Part shown: positions 1 through 6,272 of the stretch, one piece after another | Numbering within the stretch: position 1 is the stretch's first letter | How the letters are laid out: each line of letters opens with the position of its first letter | Made by a program: the position numbers and the translations under genes | Notes under the pieces: model-generated | What the model saw: only the letters and a program-made list of their open reading frames with translations | What the model was told of the DNA's origin: nothing | Database searches by the model: none | Assembly (NCBI GenBank): GCA_028288875.1 | Contig: JAQGHK010000240.1 | Location: 1 to 9,112 of the forward strand | Origin: Phycisphaerales bacterium | GTDB taxonomy: Bacteria; Planctomycetota; Phycisphaerae; Tepidisphaerales; Tepidisphaeraceae | Length of the DNA stretch: 9,112 nt | Direction: 5' to 3'

Positions 1-40
1 AAGTTCGTCTGGTGTCTTGTTGCTTCGATTCTGGTGAAAA

Positions 41-76
41 CGAAAGCCTTCCGACTAGCTGGTCGGAAGGCTTTCG
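41..76 (-). terminator. Strong hairpin, probable rho-independent terminator for minus-strand transcription
   Basis: A perfect 15-bp inverted repeat (41-55 paired with 62-76) encloses a 6-nt loop. Read on the minus strand, the stem is followed directly by TTTTC, which gives a terminator shape for leftward transcription coming from the genes to the right. On the plus strand no T-run follows, so the activity is probably one-directional. A separate perfect palindrome (77-92) abuts it. Confidence 0.6.
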
Positions 77-92
77 TCATTATCGATAATGA
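77..92. repeat. Perfect 16-bp palindrome next to the terminator hairpin
   Basis: TCATTATCGATAATGA equals its own reverse complement over all 16 bases. It lies between the stop codon at 94-96 (minus strand) and the 15-bp stem at 41-76. It could extend the terminator structure or be a dimeric protein-binding site. Nothing in the sequence decides between these. Confidence 0.5.
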
Positions 93-93
93 C

Positions 94-450
94 TTATGCC
101 ACTCCGGCAGAAGTCCGACAATAATGAACACCTTGATCGTTAGTCGGGCAAATTGTCAATAAACCGTTATCTGAAAGCCTGTTAAGAGGTTCGAATCTTG
201 TCGCATTTCGAGCGCGGCCTACGCCAGCAAAAGCGCTCGCAAGCACGGCCCACCTTGCCCGGTCGCCGTTTTGTAGTGGCGCTCGGTATTCTTTGATCGC
301 CGCTTCACCGGAGCTGAGCGTGTTGCGAAAGCACGACTCGGGGCCCAAAGCGGCCATTGCCGTGTCACCGGTTAAAATTGGCCGCATCGGACGGGCGATG
401 AGGGAGGACAATCGTCGCTTTAGAGCAGAAACCCGAGTGAGAAGCTCCAA
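94..450 (-). CDS. Doubtful small ORF downstream of the HEPN-like gene
   Basis: This open frame of about 118 codons starts at a TTG and ends with TAA just before the terminator hairpin. No family is recognised, and no signal peptide, membrane segment or metal-binding motif is evident. It is in the same frame as the end of the HEPN-like gene to its right. That gene's TGA at 487-489 is the only stop separating them, and the frame is open through the 36-nt gap. It could therefore be a short independent gene, a former C-terminal extension, or a chance open frame in GC-rich DNA. Third-position composition is not strongly biased and there is no convincing ribosome site, so support is weak. Its position between a gene and a terminator on the same strand is the main argument in favour. 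Confidence 0.25.
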   Translation of the reverse strand: MELLTRVSALKRRLSSLIARPMRPILTGDTAMAALGPESCFRNTLSSGEAAIKEYRAPLQNGDRARWAVLASAFAGVGRARNATRFEPLNRLSDNGLLTICPTNDQGVHYCRTSAGVA

Positions 451-486
451 CGCGGTCCGCGTGCCGCCGACGTTTCGACGTTGGTC

Positions 487-1166
487 TCACGGGACTGGGC
501 GGCGCGAGCAGCGATCATTGAAGCACTCGGTCCACGCGCGATGAAACTCCGGGATCATCAAGGCGGTCCGCTCCACGATCGCGTCATCGATCGCCTCGGG
601 CTTGCCATGCACGAACTGGTTTCGAGACACCTGCAGTGCTTCCAAGTGCTGCCGGACCGCTTGATGCCCCAGTCGATCGAGATCTTGGCCGAACGAAGCC
701 GAGAATAGCAGCCGATGCAGCTTATCGAGGCGCGCCCCGATGAAGTGATATCGCTTCAGGAGGTCCTGTGCGATGGCGGAGGGGAGCTCACCCATGGCCG
801 TCTCGTAGAACCAGCCCATCAACGTTTCGAAGTAGGTCCAAAAAGCAGGACGAGGGCAGCCCGCTCGGAAGACGGCGGCCCGGCAGGCACCCCGCTCGCC
901 GGAACAGGCGTCAAAGGTCGACACCATTCGCGATGAAGCGATTGCAGCAAGACATACTGAGACCAATCGACGGCACCGGCGAATGTCGGCGGGATGACGA
1001 TCCGTCGCCCGTCGACCTCGTATTCGGTCGGCTTGAGTTTGCGATAGTCCGTACCGCACGCAGGACATGGAGCACGCAGGTCCACCAATGCACGACATGT
1101 ACCGCACCGAATGCGGTCGCGCCAGGCAGCCCACCACCAGTCCCAGTCTGTCGGTGACAAAGACAT
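487..1166 (-). pseudogene. Zinc-ribbon plus HEPN-like protein, interrupted by a -1 frameshift
   Basis: Two overlapping frames together give a protein of about 226 residues. The first (from ATG 1166, preceded by GGAG six bases upstream) supplies about 109 residues. These include a tryptophan-rich start and four cysteines, CGTC near residue 21 and CPAC near residue 34, as in a small zinc ribbon. The second frame, entered at the T tract at 840-844, runs from WTYFETLMG to the TGA at 487. It is mostly helical and carries RNQFVHG (about residues 182-188), matching the R-x4-H signature of HEPN ribonuclease-like domains. Neither frame alone makes a sensible protein: the first ends a few codons after the tract and the second lacks a start. 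One more T would restore a continuous frame. A true frameshift mutation, a sequencing error or programmed slippage are all possible. The frame upstream of the start is continuous with a DUF6527-like remnant. The HEPN label rests on the motif and helical context, so it is an inference. Confidence 0.6.
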
Positions 1167-1181
1167 CGTCATCTCCATTCG

Positions 1182-1265
1182 GCACCAATCGACTCGACCT
1201 TTTCTAATGAAGAAATGACTCTTGCAACCCTTCTGCCGCCAGACCGATGGCATGAGTGTCACCGT
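1182..1265 (-). pseudogene. C-terminal remnant of a second DUF6527-like gene
   Basis: The minus-strand frame here encodes about 28 residues ending in GRVDWC, with PSV, GCKSHFFIRKG and DWC blocks. These line up with the C-terminal end of the intact DUF6527-type protein at 5071-5451 (PSV, GCRCHFWIRGG, DWC). By eye, 14 of 27 aligned positions are identical, without gaps. The N-terminal two thirds, including any first cysteine cluster, are absent: upstream in this frame comes the overlapping end of the ImmA/IrrE-like gene. There is no stop after DWC, so the frame runs directly into the zinc-ribbon/HEPN-like gene. This suggests a deletion that joined the end of a lost DUF6527 gene to its neighbour, though a deliberate fusion cannot be excluded. 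Confidence 0.65.
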
Positions 1266-1285
1266 GCTGTCTGGTCGCGGCACGG

Positions 1286-2197
1286 CTAGCTTGCGATAAG
1301 GATGAACTTTTTCGTAAGCGTCGCCTGCGGGCAAACGAGAATGAACACATTGTATTTGTGAGCGAACGCCTCAGCGACGCACTCGTGCTTCGCCCCGTTG
1401 CGGTCGGTAAGGACGAGGGGTTGGGGCCTCGACATCCGCCTGCCGCCAACCGGCACCATGCGGCCGATCTCATCATCGGGCGTGAACTCGTCGGCAAGCC
1501 GAATTTCGCCAAAGGTGAAGTGGAACTGATTCGACACAACGACGCGGCGAAGCTTGGCGACGAAGCCATCGCCAGACTTGGCGACAGGCGGCTCCAGAAC
1601 AATGACGGCGCAGGAACGAGCGTTCGTGCTGACGTACCGGCGGATGCTCGAATAGACGGACGCGCCATAACGTTTCGATAGGCGCAGGGGCGTTTTCAGC
1701 CCCAGAACATCGTCGCCAGCCGCTTCATCAGTAAAGCTGTCGAGCTGGAAGAGCACCTCGGACGCAAAGGCGTTCGACTCACGCTCGAACAGTTCGCTGA
1801 CCTCAGGCGCGATGGTCAACTCACAATCTTCAGTGAGCTTGAACATCTCGCGCTGCCAAGGAAGCACGCCATGTCCCAACTCGTGGAGCTTGAGAAACGG
1901 CAGCTTGTGAATCGGCACCAGCTTGTCGAGATGCATCGTGCGGGCGGTGACGTCGAGGACGCCCATCACCTTTGATAACGCGCGCTTGAGTGCGCCTCCG
2001 ACTTTCTTCCGGGCCTTGGCAAGGAACCCCTCGTCGATTTCCTCGTGGGCGTTCACCAAGTGCTTCGCCGCGGCGATCACCTGGTCGACTGGCGTCGGAA
2101 AGCATCCCACCGCGCCAGCTTTTTCGAGCGCCTTGCGTGCGTGATCGCGAACCTGGCGCAACTGGTCATCATCAAGGCCTTGGCCATCGGGCTTCAC
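1286..2197 (-). CDS. ImmA/IrrE-family zinc metallopeptidase
   Basis: A protein of about 303 residues with LHELGHG at residues 104-110. This is the HExxH zinc site typical of ImmA/IrrE (M78-like) peptidases, with H105 and H109 as ligands and E106 as catalytic base. About 30 residues on, EReSNAFASEVLF (E140 as probable third ligand) matches the second conserved block of the family. The N-terminal 100 residues contain a basic, lysine-rich helical stretch (about 60-80). The start is taken as GTG at 2197, which overlaps the stop of the XRE gene (GTGA) and has GGGGAGG a few bases upstream. This shows translational coupling. No signal peptide is seen, so it should act in the cytoplasm. In known pairs (for example ImmR/ImmA) the peptidase cleaves the partner XRE repressor after a stress signal. 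Here the pair would control itself and perhaps the divergent ubiquitin-like operon, which is inferred. Its 3' end is close to a broken DUF6527 remnant. Confidence 0.85.
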   Translation of the reverse strand: MKPDGQGLDDDQLRQVRDHARKALEKAGAVGCFPTPVDQVIAAAKHLVNAHEEIDEGFLAKARKKVGGALKRALSKVMGVLDVTARTMHLDKLVPIHKLPFLKLHELGHGVLPWQREMFKLTEDCELTIAPEVSELFERESNAFASEVLFQLDSFTDEAAGDDVLGLKTPLRLSKRYGASVYSSIRRYVSTNARSCAVIVLEPPVAKSGDGFVAKLRRVVVSNQFHFTFGEIRLADEFTPDDEIGRMVPVGGRRMSRPQPLVLTDRNGAKHECVAEAFAHKYNVFILVCPQATLTKKFILIAS

Positions 2198-2631
2198 GAC
2201 TTCCTCCCCTTTTTGGAGCGGAGGAACGCGAGATATTCCAGCAGTGCTTCTTCTTCCTCGTTCGTGAGGTTCTGCTTGGTAAATGTCGCTACGCGACCGT
2301 GGCGCTTGAGCCCCGTCTCGTCGTTCGCCGCGGCGGCAATATAGCCCGCCTTCTGCATCAGCGTCTCGTAGGCGACGCCGTACACGCGGGCAAGACAATG
2401 CAGGATATTGGGGGACGGCTTGCTGATACGACCATGCTCAAGCTGGCTTAGGTAAGCGTTGGAGACGACGCCGTCGGCGGCTTCCTCCACATTGCGCAGC
2501 GACATCCGCTTGGCCGTGCGGACGTTGGCGAGATAGTCGCCCAGGGGTTGACCTTTTGATCCGTCAGCCGCGTTGCAGTCCTTCTCATCAGGCATGGCGT
2601 CCAATTCAGCAAGAAAAAGGAGCGCGATCAT
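2194..2631 (-). CDS. XRE-family helix-turn-helix transcriptional regulator
   Basis: A 145-residue protein with an XRE/Cro-type helix-turn-helix at about residues 30-95. It contains LGDYLANVRTAKRMSLRNVE followed by SNAYLSQLEHGRISKPSP, the classic 'S-x-x-Y-L-S-Q-L-E-x-G' recognition-helix block. The C-terminal 30 residues are acidic, then basic (NEEEEALLEYLAFLRSKKGRK). The chosen ATG at 2631 has GGGAG about six bases upstream. A TTG further upstream (2676) falls inside the putative operator, and an ATG at 2595 lacks a ribosome site. The stop overlaps the start of the ImmA/IrrE-like peptidase gene, the usual repressor/anti-repressor layout. Its likely targets are the inverted repeats between it and the divergent ubiquitin-like operon. 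Confidence 0.88.
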   Translation of the reverse strand: MIALLFLAELDAMPDEKDCNAADGSKGQPLGDYLANVRTAKRMSLRNVEEAADGVVSNAYLSQLEHGRISKPSPNILHCLARVYGVAYETLMQKAGYIAAAANDETGLKRHGRVATFTKQNLTNEEEEALLEYLAFLRSKKGRKS

Positions 2632-2648
2632 CTTGCTCTCCCAATTTA

Positions 2649-2676
2649 AGAATATGTCAGCCGCTAAGTTTTTCAA
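2649..2676 (-). promoter_or_regulatory. Candidate promoter for the XRE-ImmA pair
   Basis: On the minus strand TTGAAA (2676-2671) and TATTCT (2654-2649) are separated by 16 bases. This resembles a sigma70-type promoter and would give a very short leader before the ATG at 2631. The -35 element lies within the left arm of the inverted repeat at 2663-2708, so a repressor bound there would block it. The call rests on motif matching only. Confidence 0.4.
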
Positions 2677-2708
2677 GCACTGCTGCTTGACTGCTTGATA
2701 AACTTAGC
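2663..2708. promoter_or_regulatory. Inverted-repeat operator candidate in the divergent promoter region
   Basis: The left arm (2663-2679, GCTAAGTTTTTCAAGCA) and right arm (2692-2708) are inverted copies over 17 bases with one mismatch, separated by 12 bases. Inside them lies a tandem 8-bp direct repeat CTGCTTGA (2683-2690 and 2691-2698). A 7-bp inverted pair, TCAAGCA/TGCTTGA (2673-2679 and 2684-2690), adds a third half-site. Several copies of the TGCTTGA half-site between two divergent units are what an XRE dimer would use for cooperative binding. A -35-like TTGACT (2687-2692) on the plus strand lies inside it, with only a weak -10 about 17 bases on. No other gene lies in the 2632-2828 gap. 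The rest is leader sequence for the plus-strand operon. Confidence 0.6.
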
Positions 2709-2828
2709 AGATGATTTTCGTAACGCATCCGGGCTTTCAGGCACGGCGGGCAGCGGAAAGTTCCGCAGCCAATTTTCTCGGGCATCGTTTTTCGCGGAGA
2801 CCTTCGCCGGCCCGCGGGAAGGACAGTT

Positions 2829-3647
2829 ATGCAGAAGCTGGAAATCGACAATGTACGTTTCGAATCGGCCGACCCGGTCCTCACTGGGCGGCAAATCCTC
2901 ACCCTCGCCGGTAAGCAGCCGGTCGAAGAGCACCTCGTTTTCTGCCTCGGCCCCGACCGGCAGCTCGAAGACATCGACCTGGAGGAAACGGTCGATCTGC
3001 GTGAGCCGGGTCACAAGATCTTCATCACCTTCCGCAGCGATCGGTCGTTCAACTTCGAGTTGGACGGGCAGCGCCAGCCCTGGGGCAGTGCCAGCATCAC
3101 CGAGACGCAGCTTCGGTGGCTCGCGGGTGTTCCGGCTGGCTACCGCGTGTGGCAGGAACGCCGCGCCCAAGAAGACCTACTCCTGTCGGATGGTCAGACC
3201 GTGCCGCTGGAGCCCAAGGGTGTTGAACGCTTCTACACCGGCAAGGAAGACACCAATGCCGGTGAGCGGTGCCTCGTGTTGCCGGAGTCGGACCAGCGCT
3301 TTGTTGACGACCACGATATGGTCGTCGAAGCGGTGGCCGACGGCGAGAGGAAGGGGGTCGTATTCAAGGGCTTCAACACCGGAGGTCGCTTCGATCACGC
3401 CACGACGGACGTGCTGCTGATCCTGCCGGCGGGCTATCCGGATGCCTGCCCCGACATGTTCTATTGCTTTCCCTGGATCAAGCTGCAGGGCGCGTCCGGC
3501 TGGCCGGAGAAGGCGGATGTCCCGCTCAATTTCGGAGGCAGGCAGTGGCAGCAGTGGAGCCGGCACAACGGCGAATGGCGTGCCGGCGTTGACGGCATCC
3601 ACACGATGATCCGGCGGATTTCCGCGGCCATGAGGGACACGAAGTGA
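2829..3647 (+). CDS. Tandem ubiquitin-like domains fused to E2-like (UBC-fold) conjugating domain
   Basis: A 272-residue protein in three parts. Residues about 5-70 and 73-138 are two successive beta-grasp domains of the bacterial 'multiubiquitin' type. The first has GRQILTLAG and IDLEETVDLREPG. The second has FELDGQRQPWGSASITETQL, AGVPAGYRVWQE and GQTVPLEPKGVERFYTG. Residues about 147-272 resemble the prokaryotic E2 family E: LPESD, a hydrophobic strand TTDVLLILP, GYPDACPDMFY (the YPxxxP element of E2 folds), then RQWQQWSRHNGEW. The expected E2 cysteine position appears to hold Ser244 of WSRH. C213 is the only other nearby candidate. No diglycine tail follows either ubiquitin-like domain, so how or whether they are released is unknown. 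The ATG has GGGAAGGA five bases upstream, and the stop overlaps the next start (GTGA). It is the first gene of the operon with the JAB-E1 and DUF6527 genes. Function: presumed carrier and conjugating component of a ubiquitin-like modification pathway, cytoplasmic. Confidence 0.88.
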   Translation: MQKLEIDNVRFESADPVLTGRQILTLAGKQPVEEHLVFCLGPDRQLEDIDLEETVDLREPGHKIFITFRSDRSFNFELDGQRQPWGSASITETQLRWLAGVPAGYRVWQERRAQEDLLLSDGQTVPLEPKGVERFYTGKEDTNAGERCLVLPESDQRFVDDHDMVVEAVADGERKGVVFKGFNTGGRFDHATTDVLLILPAGYPDACPDMFYCFPWIKLQGASGWPEKADVPLNFGGRQWQQWSRHNGEWRAGVDGIHTMIRRISAAMRDTK

Positions 3648-5074
3648 TCCGCCACACCCTCACCATCCAAGAGCGGCACCTTCATGAGCTTCGCAAGGCC
3701 GTTTTGCCGGCCAGCGGCCATGAAGGTGTCGCCTACCTGTTGTGCGGCAGGTCGGCGATCGAAACCGATCCGTGGGAGCGCGACGGCGAACTTCGCCTGC
3801 TGTCGCGAGAGGTCATCCCGCTTGCGGTGGAGGATGTCATCACCAGTTCCCCCGACCATGTGCGGGCGCGGACGGCAACCTTCACGCGCGTGCTCAAAAG
3901 CGCGCGCGACACCGGGATGATCCCCGTCTACGTACACGGACACCCGGGCGGGTACGACCGGTTTTCTTCACAGGATGATTCTGACGAGCCGGCCTTGATC
4001 GAGCTCGCCCAAAACCGAAACGGGCTGGAGCAGATGTTGGGCAGTCTGGTGCTTGCCGGTCCGCGTCGGATGTTCGGGCGCGTCTGGCTCAGTAAGAAAA
4101 GCCACACTCCGCTCGCCATGATCCGATCGATTGGCGATCGCCTGCTGATCGATTTCGAAGGTCGAGAGATTGCCGGCGATGTCGACGCCCTGGCGCGGCA
4201 GGCACTCGCCTTTGGCCCGGCGCTCAACGCGGATATTGCGGCGCTTCGGTTCGGCATCGTCGGGTGCGGTGCCACGGGCAGCGCCGTCGGGCTACTGCTC
4301 GCTAGGCTCGGAGCGCAACGCATTTTGGCCGTCGATGACGATACTGCTGAACTCACGAACCTGAACCGCCTCCACGGCGCAACCATTCGCGATATTGGCG
4401 ACGCGCAGGGGCGTCCCGGACTTGCCAAGACCGACATCCTCAAACGCAGCATGGAAGAAATCGAGCTCGGTGCGCGTGTTGAAACATTCAAGGGCTGGGT
4501 GGGCGATCCGGCCTGCCGGAATGCGCTCAAGGCGTGTGACGTGATCTTCGCCTGCACCGACGACCACGATGGTCGAATGCTGTTGAACCGGCTTTCGTAT
4601 TTCTACCTGATCCCGGTCATCGACATGGGCATTGGCATCGACTTCATCGACGGCTCGCCCCCGCGGGTCACTATGGCCGACGGCCGGGTGACCGTGATCG
4701 GCCCCGGCCACCGCTGCCTGCTCTGCCGCGGCGTCGTCGACCCCAAAATCGCCCAGGAAGACGATCTCCTTCGGCGCGATCCAAATGAGTATTACCGGCT
4801 CCGTGAGCGCGGCGAACTCTATGTGCGTGGCGGTGGCCGTACCAATCCGGCGGTAGTCACCTTCACAACGCATGTGGCCTGCATGGCTGTGGACGAACTG
4901 CTCCATCGCCTCAGCGGCTATCGCTCGGCTGGGTCGGTGCCGCACCGTGTCTACAAGCATCGTCTTCTGGAAGAGAAGCGGCCCGGGCCACGGGAAGGCG
5001 CGTGCCGCGTATGTGTAGAACAGCACTATTGGGGACGCGGCGACATGTCGCCGTTCCTTGATCGAACGGGATGA
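3644..5074 (+). CDS. JAMM/JAB peptidase fused to ThiF/E1-like adenylating enzyme
   Basis: A 476-residue two-domain enzyme. Residues 1-150 form a JAB/JAMM metallopeptidase, with E27 (GHEGVAYLLCG), H98-G-H100-P and, exactly ten residues after H100, D111 preceded by S108. This is a complete H-x-H-x10-D zinc site, so a deubiquitinase-like, isopeptide-cleaving activity is likely. Residues about 195-476 are a ThiF/MoeB/E1 fold. They contain the nucleotide loop GCGATG (207-212), acidic D231-D233, NLNR (239-242), K262 and CTDDHDGR (304-311). They also carry the paired zinc cysteines C358-LL-C361 and C454-RV-C457. It should adenylate the C-terminus of a ubiquitin-like protein. No cysteine lies between residues 362 and 412, where thioester-forming E1s usually carry the catalytic residue, which is unusual for a conjugating E1. 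The GTG start overlaps the previous stop and the stop overlaps the next ATG, so three proteins are coupled. It lacks a signal peptide. Confidence 0.9.
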   Translation: MIRHTLTIQERHLHELRKAVLPASGHEGVAYLLCGRSAIETDPWERDGELRLLSREVIPLAVEDVITSSPDHVRARTATFTRVLKSARDTGMIPVYVHGHPGGYDRFSSQDDSDEPALIELAQNRNGLEQMLGSLVLAGPRRMFGRVWLSKKSHTPLAMIRSIGDRLLIDFEGREIAGDVDALARQALAFGPALNADIAALRFGIVGCGATGSAVGLLLARLGAQRILAVDDDTAELTNLNRLHGATIRDIGDAQGRPGLAKTDILKRSMEEIELGARVETFKGWVGDPACRNALKACDVIFACTDDHDGRMLLNRLSYFYLIPVIDMGIGIDFIDGSPPRVTMADGRVTVIGPGHRCLLCRGVVDPKIAQEDDLLRRDPNEYYRLRERGELYVRGGGRTNPAVVTFTTHVACMAVDELLHRLSGYRSAGSVPHRVYKHRLLEEKRPGPREGACRVCVEQHYWGRGDMSPFLDRTG

Positions 5075-5451
5075 CAACGATGCGATCAGCGATTCGATTC
5101 ATTCTTGTGGCGTGCCGGATCATCCCGCGACCCGATTTTGTCGCGCGGGTGCAGCGAGACCACCCGGCACCGGAGCAACTGAAGCCCGGCAGGCTTGTCG
5201 TCGTTCGCGACGGTCCGGTCGAAAAATGGATCTGCTTTCTATGCCCCGGCGGCTGCGGAGAAAAGGTCATGTTGAACCTATCCGCGCGAAAGTCCCCGCG
5301 CTGGGGTGTAACCATTGACTGGCTCAATCGGCCGACGGTCGAACCGTCCGTCCTTCAGGTCAACGGCTGTCGGTGCCATTTCTGGATTCGTGGCGGCGAG
5401 ATCGACTGGTGCCCCGATAGCGGCTGCTGCGGCGACGACCAACCCGTTTGA
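5071..5451 (+). CDS. DUF6527-type cysteine-rich protein of the ubiquitin-like operon
   Basis: A 126-residue protein with a likely metal-binding core. C55-FL-C58-P-GG-C62-G forms one knuckle. G99-C100-R-C102-H103-F and IDWC (C114) near the end form the second, and PSV (92-94) precedes it. The pattern W-x-C-x2-C...PS...GCxxHF...G.I.W matches the DUF6527 family, whose genes are commonly found beside multiubiquitin/E2/E1-JAB genes. The role is not established here. A substrate- or target-recognition part, an E3-like helper or a structural zinc protein are all possible. The ATG overlaps the TGA of the JAB-E1 gene (ATGA), so it is translated with it. A second ATG nine bases on is an alternative start. 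The very end (CCGDDQPV) is cysteine-rich but poorly conserved-looking. A truncated relative sits on the other strand at 1182-1265. Confidence 0.82.
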   Translation: MTTMRSAIRFILVACRIIPRPDFVARVQRDHPAPEQLKPGRLVVVRDGPVEKWICFLCPGGCGEKVMLNLSARKSPRWGVTIDWLNRPTVEPSVLQVNGCRCHFWIRGGEIDWCPDSGCCGDDQPV

Positions 5452-5522
5452 TTGACTGATCAAATGGCAGCACGTTTGAGCTCACGCTACCCCGTATCGG
5501 GAATTGTTTACGGTCCATTAGC

Positions 5523-6215
5523 CTATTCGATCCATTCGAAGCGGCACGAGAGGACAGCGCGGCCATGCGAGTAGATTTGCGCAAGCCGTTTTGCCATCTT
5601 GCTTGAAATCTCGCGCTTCGTCAGTTCATCGTAAAGCCTTGCTTGACCAAGAGACACGTTGTGCGCGTGGCAATAGCGGACGAATCGCAGAAATCTCTCC
5701 CAGTCGTACGGGTGAAGAACAGTGGTGTTGGCCGCGCGGACGAACGCATCCAGCTTACCCGTTACGCCTGCCGAGATCGGTTTGGCCTTCGTTGTCTTCG
5801 GATAATTGATTCTGCAGCGTACTCCGGAGGCCTCGCACGCTGCTTTAACCACTGGTAGATACAGCTTGAACGCGGCTGAGATCTCTGCGCTCGATGGAAA
5901 AATCACTTCTGTTCCGTTTCGCACCCATTTGCGAGCACCAGTTGCGAAACAGATTACATTCATCGGATCGGGTAGATCAAAGTCGAAATCGTACGCAACG
6001 ACGCCAAGTTCTTGGCCCTGAAAACAGTCTCCTCCGTAGTTGGCAACGACTGCGTCAAACTCGCCCCCCGGTTCAGATGGACGCCAAGCGATAGAGCTTT
6101 CGAGTTCTCGTCTTAGCGCAGATAAAAACTCGCCAGACTGAGAGACGCGAAGCAATGGATACGGAGATCGTGGTGGTGACCGATGTCGCTTGCGATGTTC
6201 ATCAAACGGATGCAT
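5523..6215 (-). CDS. Hypothetical protein, divergent from the Mrr-like nuclease gene
   Basis: A protein of about 230 residues that I do not recognise. Visible traits are an arginine- and proline-rich first 20 residues, a central region rich in aromatic and acidic residues (GVVAYDFDFDLPDPMN), and a helical, basic C-terminal third (from about 160) with a repeated-looking Y/R/L pattern. There is no clear catalytic motif, signal peptide or membrane segment. The ATG at 6215 lies only a few bases after a TATACT -10-like box (6227-6222). The true start may therefore be a later codon (for instance the TTG in the PLLRVSQSG segment), or the message may be leaderless. Its stop lies 71 bases from the end of the DUF6527 gene on the other strand. 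It and the nuclease gene may form a divergent pair, but shared function is unproven. Confidence 0.6.
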   Translation of the reverse strand: MHPFDEHRKRHRSPPRSPYPLLRVSQSGEFLSALRRELESSIAWRPSEPGGEFDAVVANYGGDCFQGQELGVVAYDFDFDLPDPMNVICFATGARKWVRNGTEVIFPSSAEISAAFKLYLPVVKAACEASGVRCRINYPKTTKAKPISAGVTGKLDAFVRAANTTVLHPYDWERFLRFVRYCHAHNVSLGQARLYDELTKREISSKMAKRLAQIYSHGRAVLSCRFEWIE

Positions 6216-6272
6216 CGCCGCAGTATAAATCGTTTCGATCGACCTGACCTAAGCCGATATGATGCAATCAAT

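Noticed and set aside
1256..1681. Plus-strand frame opposite the ImmA/IrrE-like gene
   Set aside because: It has no motif and is antisense to a gene with a clear HExxH peptidase domain.
2695..3420. Plus-strand open frame of about 241 codons overlapping the Ubl-E2 gene
   Set aside because: It is serine/arginine-rich low-complexity sequence in a shifted frame. The Ubl and E2 motifs lie in the frame starting at 2829, which has the ribosome site.
2829..5074. CBASS-type or BilABCD-type ubiquitin-like system
   Set aside because: No nucleotidyltransferase or CBASS effector is present and the domain fusions differ. The multiubiquitin/E2-E/JAB-E1/DUF6527 arrangement fits better.
4292..5077. Long minus-strand open frame of about 261 codons
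   Set aside because: It is antisense to the JAB-E1 gene, whose motifs are clear in the plus frame. The minus frame has no recognisable motif and is a by-product of GC-rich coding.
5447..5464. TTTGAT/ATCAAA inverted repeat after the DUF6527 gene as a terminator
   Set aside because: The stem is only six AT-rich base pairs without a T-run, too weak to call.
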